From NCBI RefSeq assembly GCF_014648515.1, contig NZ_BMRG01000003.1:393779-457778 (forward strand): DNA of 64,000 nucleotides. The letters run 5' to 3'. A program made the translations under genes and the position numbers. Of the stretch, positions 1 to 10,241 are shown in pieces; the first letter of the stretch is position 1; every line of letters starts with the position of its first letter. This stretch comes from Saccharothrix coeruleofusca. Its GTDB lineage: Bacteria; Actinomycetota; Actinomycetes; Mycobacteriales; Pseudonocardiaceae. The notes under the pieces were generated by a model that was not told the origin of the DNA, searched no databases, and was given only the letters and a program-made list of their open reading frames with translations.

Positions 1-2099
1 CTGCTGTCCGCCACCACGGCGTCCAAGCAGCCCAAGGAGCACTTCGACTTCTTCCCCCTGACGGTGGACGTCGAGGAGCGCATGTACGCCGCGGGCCGCA
101 TCCCCGGCTCGTTCTTCCGCCGCGAGGGCCGCCCCTCCACCGACGCGATCCTGACCTGCCGCCTGATCGACCGGCCGCTGCGCCCGTCCTTCGTGGACGG
201 CCTGCGCAACGAGATCCAGGTCGTCATCACGGTGATGAGCCTGAACCCGGCCGACCTGTACGACGTGGTGGCCATCAACGCCGCCTCGGCGTCCACGCAG
301 CTGGCGGGCCTGCCGTTCTCCGGTCCCATCGGCGGCGTCCGGGTGGCGCTGATCGAGGGCCAGTGGGTCGCGTTCCCGACCCACGAGCAGCTGGAGAAGG
401 CCGTGTTCGACATGGTCGTGGCGGGCCGCGTGGTCGGCGACGACGTGGCGATCATGATGGTCGAGGCCGAGGCCACCGAGCACGTGATCGACCTGGTGAG
501 CGAGGGCGCCCAGGCCCCCACCGAAGAGGTCGTCGCGGCAGGCCTGGAGGCGGCCAAGCCGTTCATCCGGGTGCTGTGCGAGGCCCAGGCCAAGCTGGCC
601 GAGGTCGCCGCCAAGGAGACCGGCGAGTTCCCGACCTACCCGGCCTACCAGCCCGACGCCTACGAGGCCGTCGAGCAGGCCGCCGCGGGCGAGCTGGCCC
701 AGGCGCTGACCATCGCGGGCAAGCAGGAGCGCGAGAACCGCATCGACGAGGTCAAGCTCTCGGTGCTGGAGAAGCTGGCCGAGCAGTTCGAGGGCCGGGA
801 GAAGGAGGTCGGCGCGGCCTTCCGCTCGCTGACCAAGAAGCTGGTCCGCCAGCGCATCCTGCGCGACAAGGTGCGCATCGACGGCCGCGGCCTGACCGAC
901 ATCCGCTCGCTGTCCGCCGAGGTCGCGGTCATCCCGCGCACCCACGGCTCGGCGCTGTTCGAGCGCGGCGAGACCCAGATCCTGGGCGTCACCACGCTGA
1001 ACATGCTGCGCATGGAGCAGCAGATCGACTCCCTGTCGCCGGAGACGCACAAGCGCTACCTGCACCACTACAACTTCCCGCCGTTCTCCACCGGTGAGAC
1101 GGGCCGGGTCGGCTCGCCCAAGCGGCGCGAGATCGGCCACGGCGCGCTGGCCGAGCGGGCGCTGATCCCGGTGCTGCCCAAGCGCGACGAGTTCCCCTAC
1201 GCGATCCGCCAGGTCTCCGAGGCGCTGGGCTCCAACGGCTCCACCTCGATGGGCTCGGTCTGCGCGTCCACGATGTCGCTGCTCAACGCGGGCGTGCCGC
1301 TCAAGGCGCCGGTGTCGGGCATCGCCATGGGCCTGGTCTCCGACGAGGTCGACGGCAAGACCGAGTACGTGGCGCTGACCGACATCCTCGGCGCCGAGGA
1401 CGCGTTCGGCGACATGGACTTCAAGGTGGCGGGCACCAAGGAGTTCGTGACCGCGCTGCAGCTGGACACCAAGCTCGACGGCATCCCCTCCGAGGTGCTG
1501 GGCGCGGCGCTGAGCCAGGCCCGCGACGCGCGGCTGACCATCCTGGAGGTCATGGCCGAGGCCATCGACGTCCCGGACGAGATGAGCCCCTACGCGCCGC
1601 GCGTCACCTCGGTGAAGATCCCCACCGACAAGATCGGCGAGGTCATCGGGCCCAAGGGCAAGATGATCAACTCGATCACCGAGCAGACCGGCGCCGACAT
1701 CTCCATCGAGGACGACGGCACCATCTACGTCGGCGCGGCGGACGGCCCCTCGGCCGAGGCGGCGATCGGCCTGATCAACGCCATCGCCAACCCGCAGCTG
1801 CCCAAGGTCGGCGAGCGCTTCCTGGGCACCGTGGTCAAGACCGCCGCCTTCGGCGCGTTCGTGTCCCTGCTGCCGGGCAAGGACGGCCTGATCCACATCT
1901 CCAAGCTGGGCAACGGCAAGCGCATCGGCAAGGTCGAGGACGTGGTCAAGGTCGGCGACAAGCTGCGCGTCGAGATCGCCGACATCGACCAGCGCGGCAA
2001 GATCAGCCTGGTCCTGGTCAACGAGGACGAGGCGGCCGCCCCGGCGGCGAACGCCCCCGCGCAGGCCCCGGCCGAGACCCCGGCCGAGTCCCCGGCGCA

Positions 2100-2103
<4 letters not shown>
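1..2103 (+). CDS. pnp: Polyribonucleotide nucleotidyltransferase (PNPase), 5' end missing
   Basis: The frame is open from base 1, so the N-terminus lies outside the window. The protein is the phosphorolytic 3'-5' exoribonuclease and polymerase PNPase (GpsI of actinomycetes), acting in cytoplasmic RNA decay. Two RNase PH-like domains are visible, the second beginning near base 870 ([12 protein letters not shown]) with the catalytic-core stretch around 1080-1500. A KH domain with the GxxG signature IGPKGK lies at about 1642-1659, and an S1 domain from about 1800 ([21 protein letters not shown]). The Ala/Pro-rich tail is usual in actinomycetes. A strong hairpin follows 17 bases after the stop. 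The next gene overlaps by GTGA if its first start is used. Confidence 0.98.
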
Positions 2104-4318
<2,215 letters not shown>

Positions 4319-4472
4319 GGCGGTGGTCCTCGGTGGGGTGGGGGCGCCACCCTCCTCACCGGGGACCGCGACGTCGGCCGCTGGTGTCGATAGGCGTCTC
4401 CTTCCTGTCGTCGCGTCGGTGGACTCGCCCCGCGCCGCCGGGGGCCCTCCGGCGGTCGCTCGTGATCGACTG

Positions 4473-4488
4473 TAGAACAAGTGTTCGA
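4473..4488 (+). promoter_or_regulatory. LexA (SOS) box upstream of the 4533 gene
   Basis: TAGAACAAGTGTTCGA contains a perfect GAAC-N4-GTTC core (4475-4486) and matches the actinobacterial LexA palindrome TCGAAC-N4-GTTCGA at all but one outer base. It ends 44 bases before the start codon of the next gene. Confidence 0.7.
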
Positions 4489-4532
4489 ACGATGTGGCCG
4501 CGCAGGCCCGTGTTCAGCAGATCGGATGACAG

Positions 4533-4988
4533 ATGAGGACCCGCACCACCGCCCTGCTGATCACCGCCGCCCTGGTGGTGTACTTCGTGCTGCTCGGCGG
4601 CCGGGCGGTCGTGCTGCTGGGCACCGGCGACCCGGTGGGGATCGGCCTTGGCGTGGGGGTCCTGCTGCTGCCGCTGATCGGCGCGTGGATCGTGTGGACG
4701 AACCTGCGGTTCGGGTTCGTCACCGAGCGGATGGCCCGCCTGCTGGACGCGGAGGGCGGTCTGCCGGACCTCTCCGACCTGCCGCGCAGGCCGTCCGGGC
4801 GGGTGGACCGGCAGGCCGCCGACGCGTGGTTCGACCAGCGCCGCGCCGAGGTGGAGGCCGACCGGGGCGACTGGCGGAAGTGGTTCCTGCTGGCGCAGGC
4901 CTACGACCTCGCCGGGGACCGCGGCCGGGCGCGCGAGACGATGCGCAGGGCCATCGAGCTGTTCCAGTCCTCGGCGGATCAGCCGTAG
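4533..4988 (+). CDS. Conserved membrane protein with C-terminal helical (TPR-like) repeat
   Basis: A 151-aa protein. Two hydrophobic helices span about residues 7-30 and 35-52, followed by a soluble domain ending in a TPR-like helical pair (WFLLAQAYDLAGDRGRARETM). It sits next to dapB, as a small conserved membrane protein does in mycobacteria, but I do not know its function. A clear LexA box 45 bases upstream suggests DNA-damage induction. The ATG at 4533 fits the start of the first membrane helix. The ribosome binding site is weak (GGATGA). Confidence 0.85.
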   Translation: MRTRTTALLITAALVVYFVLLGGRAVVLLGTGDPVGIGLGVGVLLLPLIGAWIVWTNLRFGFVTERMARLLDAEGGLPDLSDLPRRPSGRVDRQAADAWFDQRRAEVEADRGDWRKWFLLAQAYDLAGDRGRARETMRRAIELFQSSADQP

Positions 4989-5124
4989 GTCCGGGGGGAA
5001 GCGGTCGGTCCCGCGTCACCCGCCGCGTCGTCGCGACCGTCCCTTACCTCGGGCAGGCGATTTCCAGTCCCTCGCCTGAGTGAGACCGGGTGCGACCCCG
5101 CTCGTCGAGGGGTATCGCGAGACC

Positions 5125-5577
5125 ATGTACCCCTCAGCTGTGGAACGCCTCTACGACTGCGAAGTCCTCGACCGGCACGGCCAGCGCATCGGGTCGCTGC
5201 GCGGGCTGTGGCTGGCGGCGGGCAGCGGCGTGCCGAGATGGGCCGTGGTGGGCATCGGCGGCGCGGAGGTCCTCGTGCCGGTCCGCGGCGGGCAGGTGCG
5301 CGAGCGCCGTCTGGTGCTGCCGATCGAGAAGCACGAGGTCGAGGGCGCCCCTGCGGCGCAGGGCGACTCGCTGGACGTGGCGCGGGTGCACGACCACTAC
5401 CGGCTCACCGCGTCCGACGAGCAGCTGGTGCGGCACGAGCGCGCGGCGGGCGTCGGCGCGGCCAGCGTCAGTGCGGCCAGCGTCAGTGCGGCCAGCGTCA
5501 GTGCGGCCAGCGTCAGTGCGGCCTGCGTCAGTGCAGCCAGCCCGCGACCGCCGCGGGGGACGCCGCCAGCAGGCTGA
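5125..5577 (+). CDS. PRC-barrel domain protein with repeat-encoded tail
   Basis: A PRC-barrel-like fold runs from residue 1 to about 110 (CEVLDRHGQRIGSLRGLWL, then VPRWAVVGI, VLVPV). Such domains bind RNA or serve as small adaptor barrels; no specific role can be assigned here. The ATG at 5125 was chosen over GTG 5080 because the domain begins at once and a TATCGC box lies 6 bases upstream, like a leaderless start. The last 40 residues are odd: five copies of AASVS-type pentapeptides from a 15-bp tandem repeat, then a proline-rich end. The 3' end overlaps the convergent gene by 50 bases. Confidence 0.8.
   Translation: MYPSAVERLYDCEVLDRHGQRIGSLRGLWLAAGSGVPRWAVVGIGGAEVLVPVRGGQVRERRLVLPIEKHEVEGAPAAQGDSLDVARVHDHYRLTASDEQLVRHERAAGVGAASVSAASVSAASVSAASVSAACVSAASPRPPRGTPPAG
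5458..5532 (+). repeat. 15-bp tandem repeat, five units
   Basis: The unit GCGGCCAGCGTCAGT occurs four times perfectly (5458-5517) and once with a single change (5518-5532), then a partial copy. It is in frame and encodes AASVS repeats. Because 15 is a multiple of three, copy-number change would alter tail length without a frameshift. Confidence 0.95.
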
Positions 5578-6022
5578 ACCGGGCGAACCGGCCCACCACG
5601 CCGGTGGTCAGGAACAGCGTGGTCGACATGCCCGCCAGACCGGCGAGCACGGTGGTGAACATGAACGGCGGCATGCCGACCACCGAGCTCACCGCGTGCG
5701 TGCCGAACATCCAGTGCGGGTGCCGGTGGCAGCGCTCGCGGACCCACTCCAAGCGCGACTTCCACTTGACCCGCCACGCCGAGGTCCGCTCCGGCCGCTC
5801 CTTGCGCTTGAGGAACGCGGGCAGGTGCAGGCTTCCGCGCGCGGCGAGGAAGTACAGCAGCTTGCCCAGGACCTGCCCCGCCGCCACCGCGATGCCGATG
5901 CACCACCACGAGATGCCCGGTTGCTGGGTCGCCAAGCCGATGACGAACACCTCGATGCTGATGAGGGGGACGATCGCGGAACCGACCGCGACGCCGAAGG
6001 TTAAGAGCAGCCAGCCGAGCAC
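5528..6022 (-). CDS. Small VTT/DedA-like membrane protein
   Basis: A 164-aa integral membrane protein. It has an N-terminal helix, a Gly-spaced helix ending LLYFLAARG, a basic cytoplasmic loop (about residues 68-95), then the conserved VGMPPFMFTTVLAGLAGMS stretch typical of the VTT (SNARE-associated/DedA) fold, and a final helix. DedA proteins take part in lipid carrier scrambling and membrane homeostasis; the specific role here is unknown. The GTG start is at 6022. Its 3' end overlaps the PRC-barrel gene tail to tail at 5528-5577. Confidence 0.8.
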   Translation of the reverse strand: MLGWLLLTFGVAVGSAIVPLISIEVFVIGLATQQPGISWWCIGIAVAAGQVLGKLLYFLAARGSLHLPAFLKRKERPERTSAWRVKWKSRLEWVRERCHRHPHWMFGTHAVSSVVGMPPFMFTTVLAGLAGMSTTLFLTTGVVGRFARFSLLAASPAAVAGWLH

Positions 6023-6043
6023 CTGGCCGAGGCTAGCAACGAC

Positions 6044-6598
6044 TCAGCGCCGCAGCAGTAGGGTCAGCACCCCGGAAACCCTTATTTCGCGCAGCGGTCG
6101 CCCGCCCGCGTCCAAGGTGCGCACCGTTCCGTCCGCGGTCCAGCCCGCGGAGCGGTAGAAGGCGGTGGAAGCCTTGTCGGCTTCGGGGATCCACGCGATG
6201 CCGCGCGTCGCGCCCCTGTCCCGCAACGCCTCCGCGGCCGTGGCGAGGAGCCTGCCGCCGTGTCCGCGTCGCCCCCACCGGGGCTCGACCAGCAGCGTGG
6301 ACACCAGGGCCGTGGTGGCCGCGTCCTCGGGCAGCGTGCCGTCGGCGGCGGCCACCTCCTCGTCCGGGGCGAGCCCGGCGAGGCAGAACCCCACGATCCA
6401 GCGGCCCTCCGTGGCGACGAGGACCTGGCCGTGCGCCACGGCTTCGGCCCACCTCGGCGCGGTCCGGGAGACGTCGAGGTCGGCGAGCACCTCGGGGGGC
6501 AGGAGGTCCGCGTAGGCGGTGCGCCAGGTGTCGCGGTGGATGCGGGCGATCTCCGCCACGTCTTCGGGCCCGGCGGTGCGGACGGCGGCGTCGGCCAT
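6044..6598 (-). CDS. GNAT family N-acetyltransferase
   Basis: A 184-aa single-domain GNAT fold. It begins MADAAVRTAGPEDVAEIARIH and has the acetyl-CoA-binding core LLVEPRWGRRGHGGRLLATA (Q/RxxGxG/A type) around residues 105-125, then FYRSAGW. The substrate cannot be predicted. The ATG at 6598 was chosen because homologous sequence starts there and a TAGGGT box lies 7 bases upstream; longer frames run into the divergent gene's promoter. It is divergent from the AlkX-like gene and 21 bases from the start of the VTT gene. Confidence 0.88.
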   Translation of the reverse strand: MADAAVRTAGPEDVAEIARIHRDTWRTAYADLLPPEVLADLDVSRTAPRWAEAVAHGQVLVATEGRWIVGFCLAGLAPDEEVAAADGTLPEDAATTALVSTLLVEPRWGRRGHGGRLLATAAEALRDRGATRGIAWIPEADKASTAFYRSAGWTADGTVRTLDAGGRPLREIRVSGVLTLLLRR

Positions 6599-6605
6599 GC
6601 CGGGC

Positions 6606-6611
6606 ACCCTA
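6606..6611 (-). promoter_or_regulatory. -10 box of GNAT gene (leaderless)
   Basis: TAGGGT on the minus strand, 7 bases before the ATG at 6598. Confidence 0.5.
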
Positions 6612-6662
6612 GGGGATCGGCGTCCGCCGGGACTGTCGGACCCTGCCGGCACGATCTCACCC

Positions 6663-7883
6663 GTGCAGAGGATGAGCGCAGACGTAGCCAGGCGGATCGC
6701 GTTGGCGGCACAGGGGTTCGCCGATCCCCGGCCCCTCTCCCCACCCACCCGCCGCCACCTCCAGCGGGTGCTCTCGCGCGTCCAGCTGCTCCAGCTCGAC
6801 TCGGTCAACGTGGCCGTGCGCGCCCACTACATGCCGGTGTTCAGCAGGTTGGGCTCCTACGCGCCCTCGCTGGTGGACGACGCGGCGTGGTCGCACAGCG
6901 CCCGCAAGCCGAGGCTGCTGGTGGAGTACTGGGCGCACGAGGCGAGCCTGGTGCCGGTGGAGGACTGGCCGCTGCTGCACTCCGGGGCCAAGAAGCCCGG
7001 CTGGTGGCGCAACTACGGCGTGCACGCGCAGCGGTCCTCGCAGCTGGTCGACGACATCCTGGCGGTGGTCAAGGAGCTGGGCCCGGTCGGCGCCGGGACG
7101 ATCGAGCGGGAGCTGACCGGCGGCGGTCCGCGGGCGCGGGGTCCGTGGTGGGACCGCTCCGAGGTCAAGCAGCTGTGCGAGTACCTGTTCGGCCTGGGGG
7201 AGCTGACCACGGGGTCGCGGCGCGGCTTCGAGCGGCTCTACGACCTGACCGAGCGGGTGCTGCCCGCGCAGGTGCTGTCCCGGCGGGTGGACGCGGCGGA
7301 GGGGGCGCGCGAGCTGGTCGCCAGGGCGGCCGTGGCGATGGGCGTGGCGACCGAGCCGGACCTGCGCGACTACTACCGCCTGCAGCCCGGCCACAGCAGG
7401 CGCGCGGTGGCGGAGCTGGTGGAGCAGGGCGTGCTGGTCCCGGTCCAGGTGGACGGGTGGTCCGCGCCCGCGTACCGGCACGTGGCGGCCGCCGCGCCGC
7501 GCAAGGTCGCCGGTCGGGCCCTGCTGTGCCCGTTCGACCCGCTGATCTGGGAGCGGGCCCGCACCGAGCGGTTGTTCGGCTTCCGGTACCGCATCGAGAT
7601 CTACGTGCCGGAGGAGAAGCGGGTGCACGGCTACTACGTCTTCCCGTTCCTGCTGGACGGGGAGCTGGTGGCCAGGGTCGACCTGAAGGCGGACCGCGCG
7701 GTGGGGGCGCTGCGGGTGCAGGGGGCCTACGTCGAACCCGGCGCCGAGCCCGGCCGGGTGGCGGCCGAGCTGGCGGCCGAGCTGCGCCACATGGCCGACT
7801 GGCTGGAGCTGGAGGACGTGGTGGTGATGCCGAGGGGCGACCTGGCGCTCGCGCTCGGCGCCGCGGTCCACACCATCAGGTGA
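6663..7883 (+). CDS. AlkX/YcaQ-type DNA glycosylase (winged-helix DNA-binding protein)
   Basis: Member of the HTH_42 (AlkZ/AlkX) family of winged-helix DNA glycosylases; E. coli YcaQ unhooks interstrand crosslinks, and Streptomyces AlkZ gives self-resistance to azinomycin. The catalytic QxD motif is visible as QLD within LQLDSVNVAVRAHY near residue 42. Winged-helix modules and the C-terminal SLIPVEDW-like and FDPLIWER regions typical of the family follow. Length is about 406 aa. The start is either GTG 6663 or ATG 6672; neither has a good ribosome binding site. A DNA-repair role is inferred from the family. Confidence 0.87.
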   Translation: MQRMSADVARRIALAAQGFADPRPLSPPTRRHLQRVLSRVQLLQLDSVNVAVRAHYMPVFSRLGSYAPSLVDDAAWSHSARKPRLLVEYWAHEASLVPVEDWPLLHSGAKKPGWWRNYGVHAQRSSQLVDDILAVVKELGPVGAGTIERELTGGGPRARGPWWDRSEVKQLCEYLFGLGELTTGSRRGFERLYDLTERVLPAQVLSRRVDAAEGARELVARAAVAMGVATEPDLRDYYRLQPGHSRRAVAELVEQGVLVPVQVDGWSAPAYRHVAAAAPRKVAGRALLCPFDPLIWERARTERLFGFRYRIEIYVPEEKRVHGYYVFPFLLDGELVARVDLKADRAVGALRVQGAYVEPGAEPGRVAAELAAELRHMADWLELEDVVVMPRGDLALALGAAVHTIR

Positions 7884-7909
7884 CAAGGGGTGAAACTTGT
7901 CAGCACAAG
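7881..7909 (+). promoter_or_regulatory. Inverted repeat, candidate TetR operator
   Basis: TGACAAG (7881-7887) is a perfect inverted match to CTTGTCA (7896-7902). A further ACAAG (7905-7909) pairs with the same CTTGT core. It lies just after the AlkX-like stop and 150 bases upstream of the TetR gene; it could be an operator or a weak terminator. Confidence 0.4.
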
Positions 7910-8060
7910 GCCGATGATGGAGGCATGACCGAGACCACGACGCGGCGCGTGCCGGAGGCGGCGGCTGCCTGCCACGCGGTGGGCCGGTCCCCGGCGCTCG
8001 GAGTGGTCCAGACCCGCACAATGGTCCCGCCAGTACCGCGAGCACCAAGAGGAGACCGTC

Positions 8061-8648
8061 GTGGCGGAAGGCGCGTTGACCCCCGAGGTCATCCTCGACA
8101 CGGCCGAAGAGGTCCTGCGCCGTTTCGGCCCGGCCAAGGCGACGGTGGTGGACGTCGCCAGGGCGCTGGGGGTCAGCCACGGCAGCGTCTACCGGCACTT
8201 CCCGACGAAGGTCGCGCTGCGCGAGGCGGTCACCCGGCGCTGGCTCGACCGGGGCCGCGCGGAGCTGGCCGAGCTGGCGGCCGGTGACGCCCCGGCGTCC
8301 CGGCGACTGCGCGACTGGCTGAACGCGCTCTTCGAGGCCAAGCGCAGGAAGGCGGCGGAGGACCCCGAGCTGTTCGCCACCTTCTCCGTGCTGGTCGACA
8401 AGCGGAGCGGCGTGGCGGCCGCCCACGTCAGCCAGCTGGAGGAGGAGCTGACCAGGATCATCAGCGACGGTGTGGCCAGCGGCGAGTTCGCGCCCCGCGA
8501 CCCGCGCACGACCGCACGGGCCGTCTTCGACGCCACGAGCCGCTTCCACAACCCGTCGCACGCGGCGGATTGGGTGTCCCCGGACATCCGGGCCGCGTTC
8601 GACGCCGTGGTGTCACTGGTGGTGTCAGGCTTGCGGTCGAGCGAGTGA
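8061..8648 (+). CDS. TetR family transcriptional regulator
   Basis: A 195-aa repressor-type regulator. The N-terminal helix-turn-helix is clear (ATVVDVARALGVSHGSVYRHFPTK, residues about 27-50) and the rest is an all-alpha ligand-binding domain. The GTG at 8061 has a GAGGAG site 6 bases upstream. Homologues are usually autoregulated; an inverted repeat at 7881-7909 is a candidate site. No obvious target gene is adjacent, because the next gene converges on it across a strong terminator. Confidence 0.93.
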   Translation: MAEGALTPEVILDTAEEVLRRFGPAKATVVDVARALGVSHGSVYRHFPTKVALREAVTRRWLDRGRAELAELAAGDAPASRRLRDWLNALFEAKRRKAAEDPELFATFSVLVDKRSGVAAAHVSQLEEELTRIISDGVASGEFAPRDPRTTARAVFDATSRFHNPSHAADWVSPDIRAAFDAVVSLVVSGLRSSE

Positions 8649-8680
8649 GCCCGCGGCCCGCCGGTGCGCGGGCCGCGGGC
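8649..8680. terminator. Bidirectional terminator hairpin
   Basis: A perfect 12-bp stem, GCCCGCGGCCCG (8649-8660) with 8669-8680, and an 8-base loop, begins right after the TetR stop and lies between convergent genes. Confidence 0.75.
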
Positions 8681-8702
8681 CTCGGGGCTCCGCCGGGGTC
8701 GG

Positions 8703-9596
8703 TCAGCTCGCCGATGTGGTGACCAGGGCGTGGCCGCTGCTCGTGCGGCCGGTGACGAACAGCGAGGGCTCGTCCTCGGGCGGGGTCTTCGACACCTCCA
8801 GGTCGCTGCGCGCCGATCCGGAGTTGGAGGCCAGGTCGATCTGCGCCGCCACGCCCGGCCGGACGCCGACGCGGACGTCGCCGGAACCGGTGCCCATGTG
8901 GAGGCGGCCGGAGGCGGCGTCGGCCACGGTCACGTCACCGCTGCCGGTGCGCACCTGCACGTCGTCCTGCACCGCGCCGAGCCACACGTCCCCGGTGCCG
9001 GTGTAGAGGGTCGTGTTGCCGCCGATGGACGACACCTCGATGTCGCCGCTGCCGGTCTTGGCCTTCAGCCCGCCCAGCATCGGTCCCAGGCGAACCTTGC
9101 CCGAGCCGGTGGTGACCTGGGCCGCGCCGTCCGCGCGGTCGGCGTTGACGCTCCCGGTGCCGGTGTTGAGGTCCAGCCGCCCGGCCGCGCCGGTCACGGT
9201 GACGTCCGCCGACCCGGTCTTGGTCGTCACGTGCGACCCGTTGGGGGCCCGCACCACCACGCCCAGCGGCACCGCGCGCAGCGGCAGCGCCTTGGACGCG
9301 TGCACCACCAGTCGCTGCCCGGTGAACTCGACCTGCGCGTCGCGCACCGCCTCGGTCGGCCCGGCCTGCTGGCCGCGGTTGCTGCCGAACTGGTCGTTCA
9401 CCCAGGTCAGCAGACCTGACAGGCCCGCGGTCCAGGACTCGCCCGCGCCGGGGTCGTGGCGCAGTTCGACGTGCACGCCCGGCTCGTCGACCAGGTGCAC
9501 CTGCACACGGCCCGCGAGCAGGGCCACGTCGACCTCCACCGGCCCCTCGGCGTCGAAGTCCTGCCTGCGGACCAGGTCCGATCCCGTGCTCTCCAC
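8703..9596 (-). CDS. DUF4097 beta-strand repeat protein
   Basis: A 297-aa protein. The C-terminal two thirds are repeated short beta-turns of the TGSGDV type (TKTGSADV, TGTGSV, TTGSGKV, KTGSGDI, YTGTGDV, RTGSGDV, GTGSGDV), typical of DUF4097 (adhesin-like beta-helix) proteins. There is no signal peptide or membrane segment, so it is probably cytoplasmic. The GTG start at 9596 is preceded by a strong GAGGAGGGGGAG ribosome site. It follows an RHH-domain gene by 12 bases, so the two form an operon. Function unknown. Confidence 0.88.
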   Translation of the reverse strand: MESTGSDLVRRQDFDAEGPVEVDVALLAGRVQVHLVDEPGVHVELRHDPGAGESWTAGLSGLLTWVNDQFGSNRGQQAGPTEAVRDAQVEFTGQRLVVHASKALPLRAVPLGVVVRAPNGSHVTTKTGSADVTVTGAAGRLDLNTGTGSVNADRADGAAQVTTGSGKVRLGPMLGGLKAKTGSGDIEVSSIGGNTTLYTGTGDVWLGAVQDDVQVRTGSGDVTVADAASGRLHMGTGSGDVRVGVRPGVAAQIDLASNSGSARSDLEVSKTPPEDEPSLFVTGRTSSGHALVTTSAS

Positions 9597-9608
9597 CGCT
9601 CCCCCTCC

Positions 9609-10121
9609 TCAGCCCTGCACCCAGCCGCGCACCCGCGACGACGGGCCGCCGCCGTGGTCCTTCGGCGGTCCCCAGGGGCCGCCCTTGGGCCCGCGCCGCC
9701 CGCCGACCGCGCCCTGCACGGCCTGCGCGACGAAGGTGTTCAGCGACATCCCCTGGGCCGCGGCGGCCTGTTCCGCCTTGGCCTTGAGCTCGTCCAGCAG
9801 TCGCAGGGTGACGCGCGTGGCGTCACCGCCCGCGGGCCGGGGGACTTCCTGCGGCTCCGGTTCGGGCTCCTGCTGGGGCGCCGCCCCGGTGACCACGACC
9901 CGGACGTCCCGGCCGTCCAGCCGGACCTCCACCACCGGACCGTCGAGCGCGGCGGTGACCTCGGCGGCCATGTCGGAGAGCGCGTTCATGACCGCCAACC
10001 GGGCGGCCGGTTCCAGCGCGGCGGACAGCGCGGCGGCGGCCCGGCGGGTGGCCTCGTCGCCCGCGGACGCCGCGGTCGCGAAGTCCTCGCGCAGTGCTGC
10101 GATGTACGGTGACAGATCCAT
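9609..10121 (-). CDS. Ribbon-helix-helix (HicB/Arc-like) DNA-binding protein
   Basis: A 170-aa protein. The N-terminal 70 residues form an Ala-rich helical region. A ribbon-helix-helix motif is visible at about residues 100-130 (TRVTLRLLDELKAKAEQAAA, then GMSLNTFVAQAV), the pattern of Arc/MetJ and HicB antitoxin C-termini. The tail is Gly/Pro-rich. No HicA-like toxin is present; the partner in the operon is DUF4097. It is probably a repressor of its own operon, and the upstream DNA carries palindromic and direct-repeat elements. Starts at ATG 10121. Confidence 0.82.
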   Translation of the reverse strand: MDLSPYIAALREDFATAASAGDEATRRAAAALSAALEPAARLAVMNALSDMAAEVTAALDGPVVEVRLDGRDVRVVVTGAAPQQEPEPEPQEVPRPAGGDATRVTLRLLDELKAKAEQAAAAQGMSLNTFVAQAVQGAVGGRRGPKGGPWGPPKDHGGGPSSRVRGWVQG

Positions 10122-10130
10122 GACACCACC

Positions 10131-10163
10131 ATGACGTCATATCTGGCGTCAGTCAAGCGTCAG
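10131..10163. promoter_or_regulatory. Palindrome and direct repeats, candidate RHH operator
   Basis: The perfect 10-bp palindrome ATGACGTCAT (10131-10140) is followed by two direct copies of GCGTCAG (10146-10152, 10157-10163) spaced 11 bp apart, one helical turn. It sits 10 bases upstream of the RHH gene. Confidence 0.5.
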
Positions 10164-10229
10164 CGTGATGCGTTCACTGGTGGCGGACATTCCCACCATG
10201 GGCGTTTTCGCTCGGCGCGGGACGGCGGT

Positions 10230-10235
10230 TAGGGT
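10230..10235 (+). promoter_or_regulatory. -10 box of thyX (leaderless)
   Basis: TAGGGT lies 6 bases before the thyX ATG, with no ribosome binding site between. Confidence 0.5.
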
Positions 10236-10241
10236 TCGGCC

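Noticed and set aside
5458-5532. Possible CRISPR array
   Set aside because: Units are 15 bp, directly adjacent with no spacers, and in frame within a gene; no cas genes nearby.
7925-8287. Small coding gene starting MTETTTRRVPEAAAA with a GGAGG-like site
   Set aside because: The frame runs into the TetR gene out of phase and the predicted protein turns into Gly/Arg-rich shadow sequence.
9609-10121. HicAB toxin-antitoxin
   Set aside because: The RHH protein resembles HicB only in its C-terminal DNA-binding part; no HicA-sized gene lies next to it.
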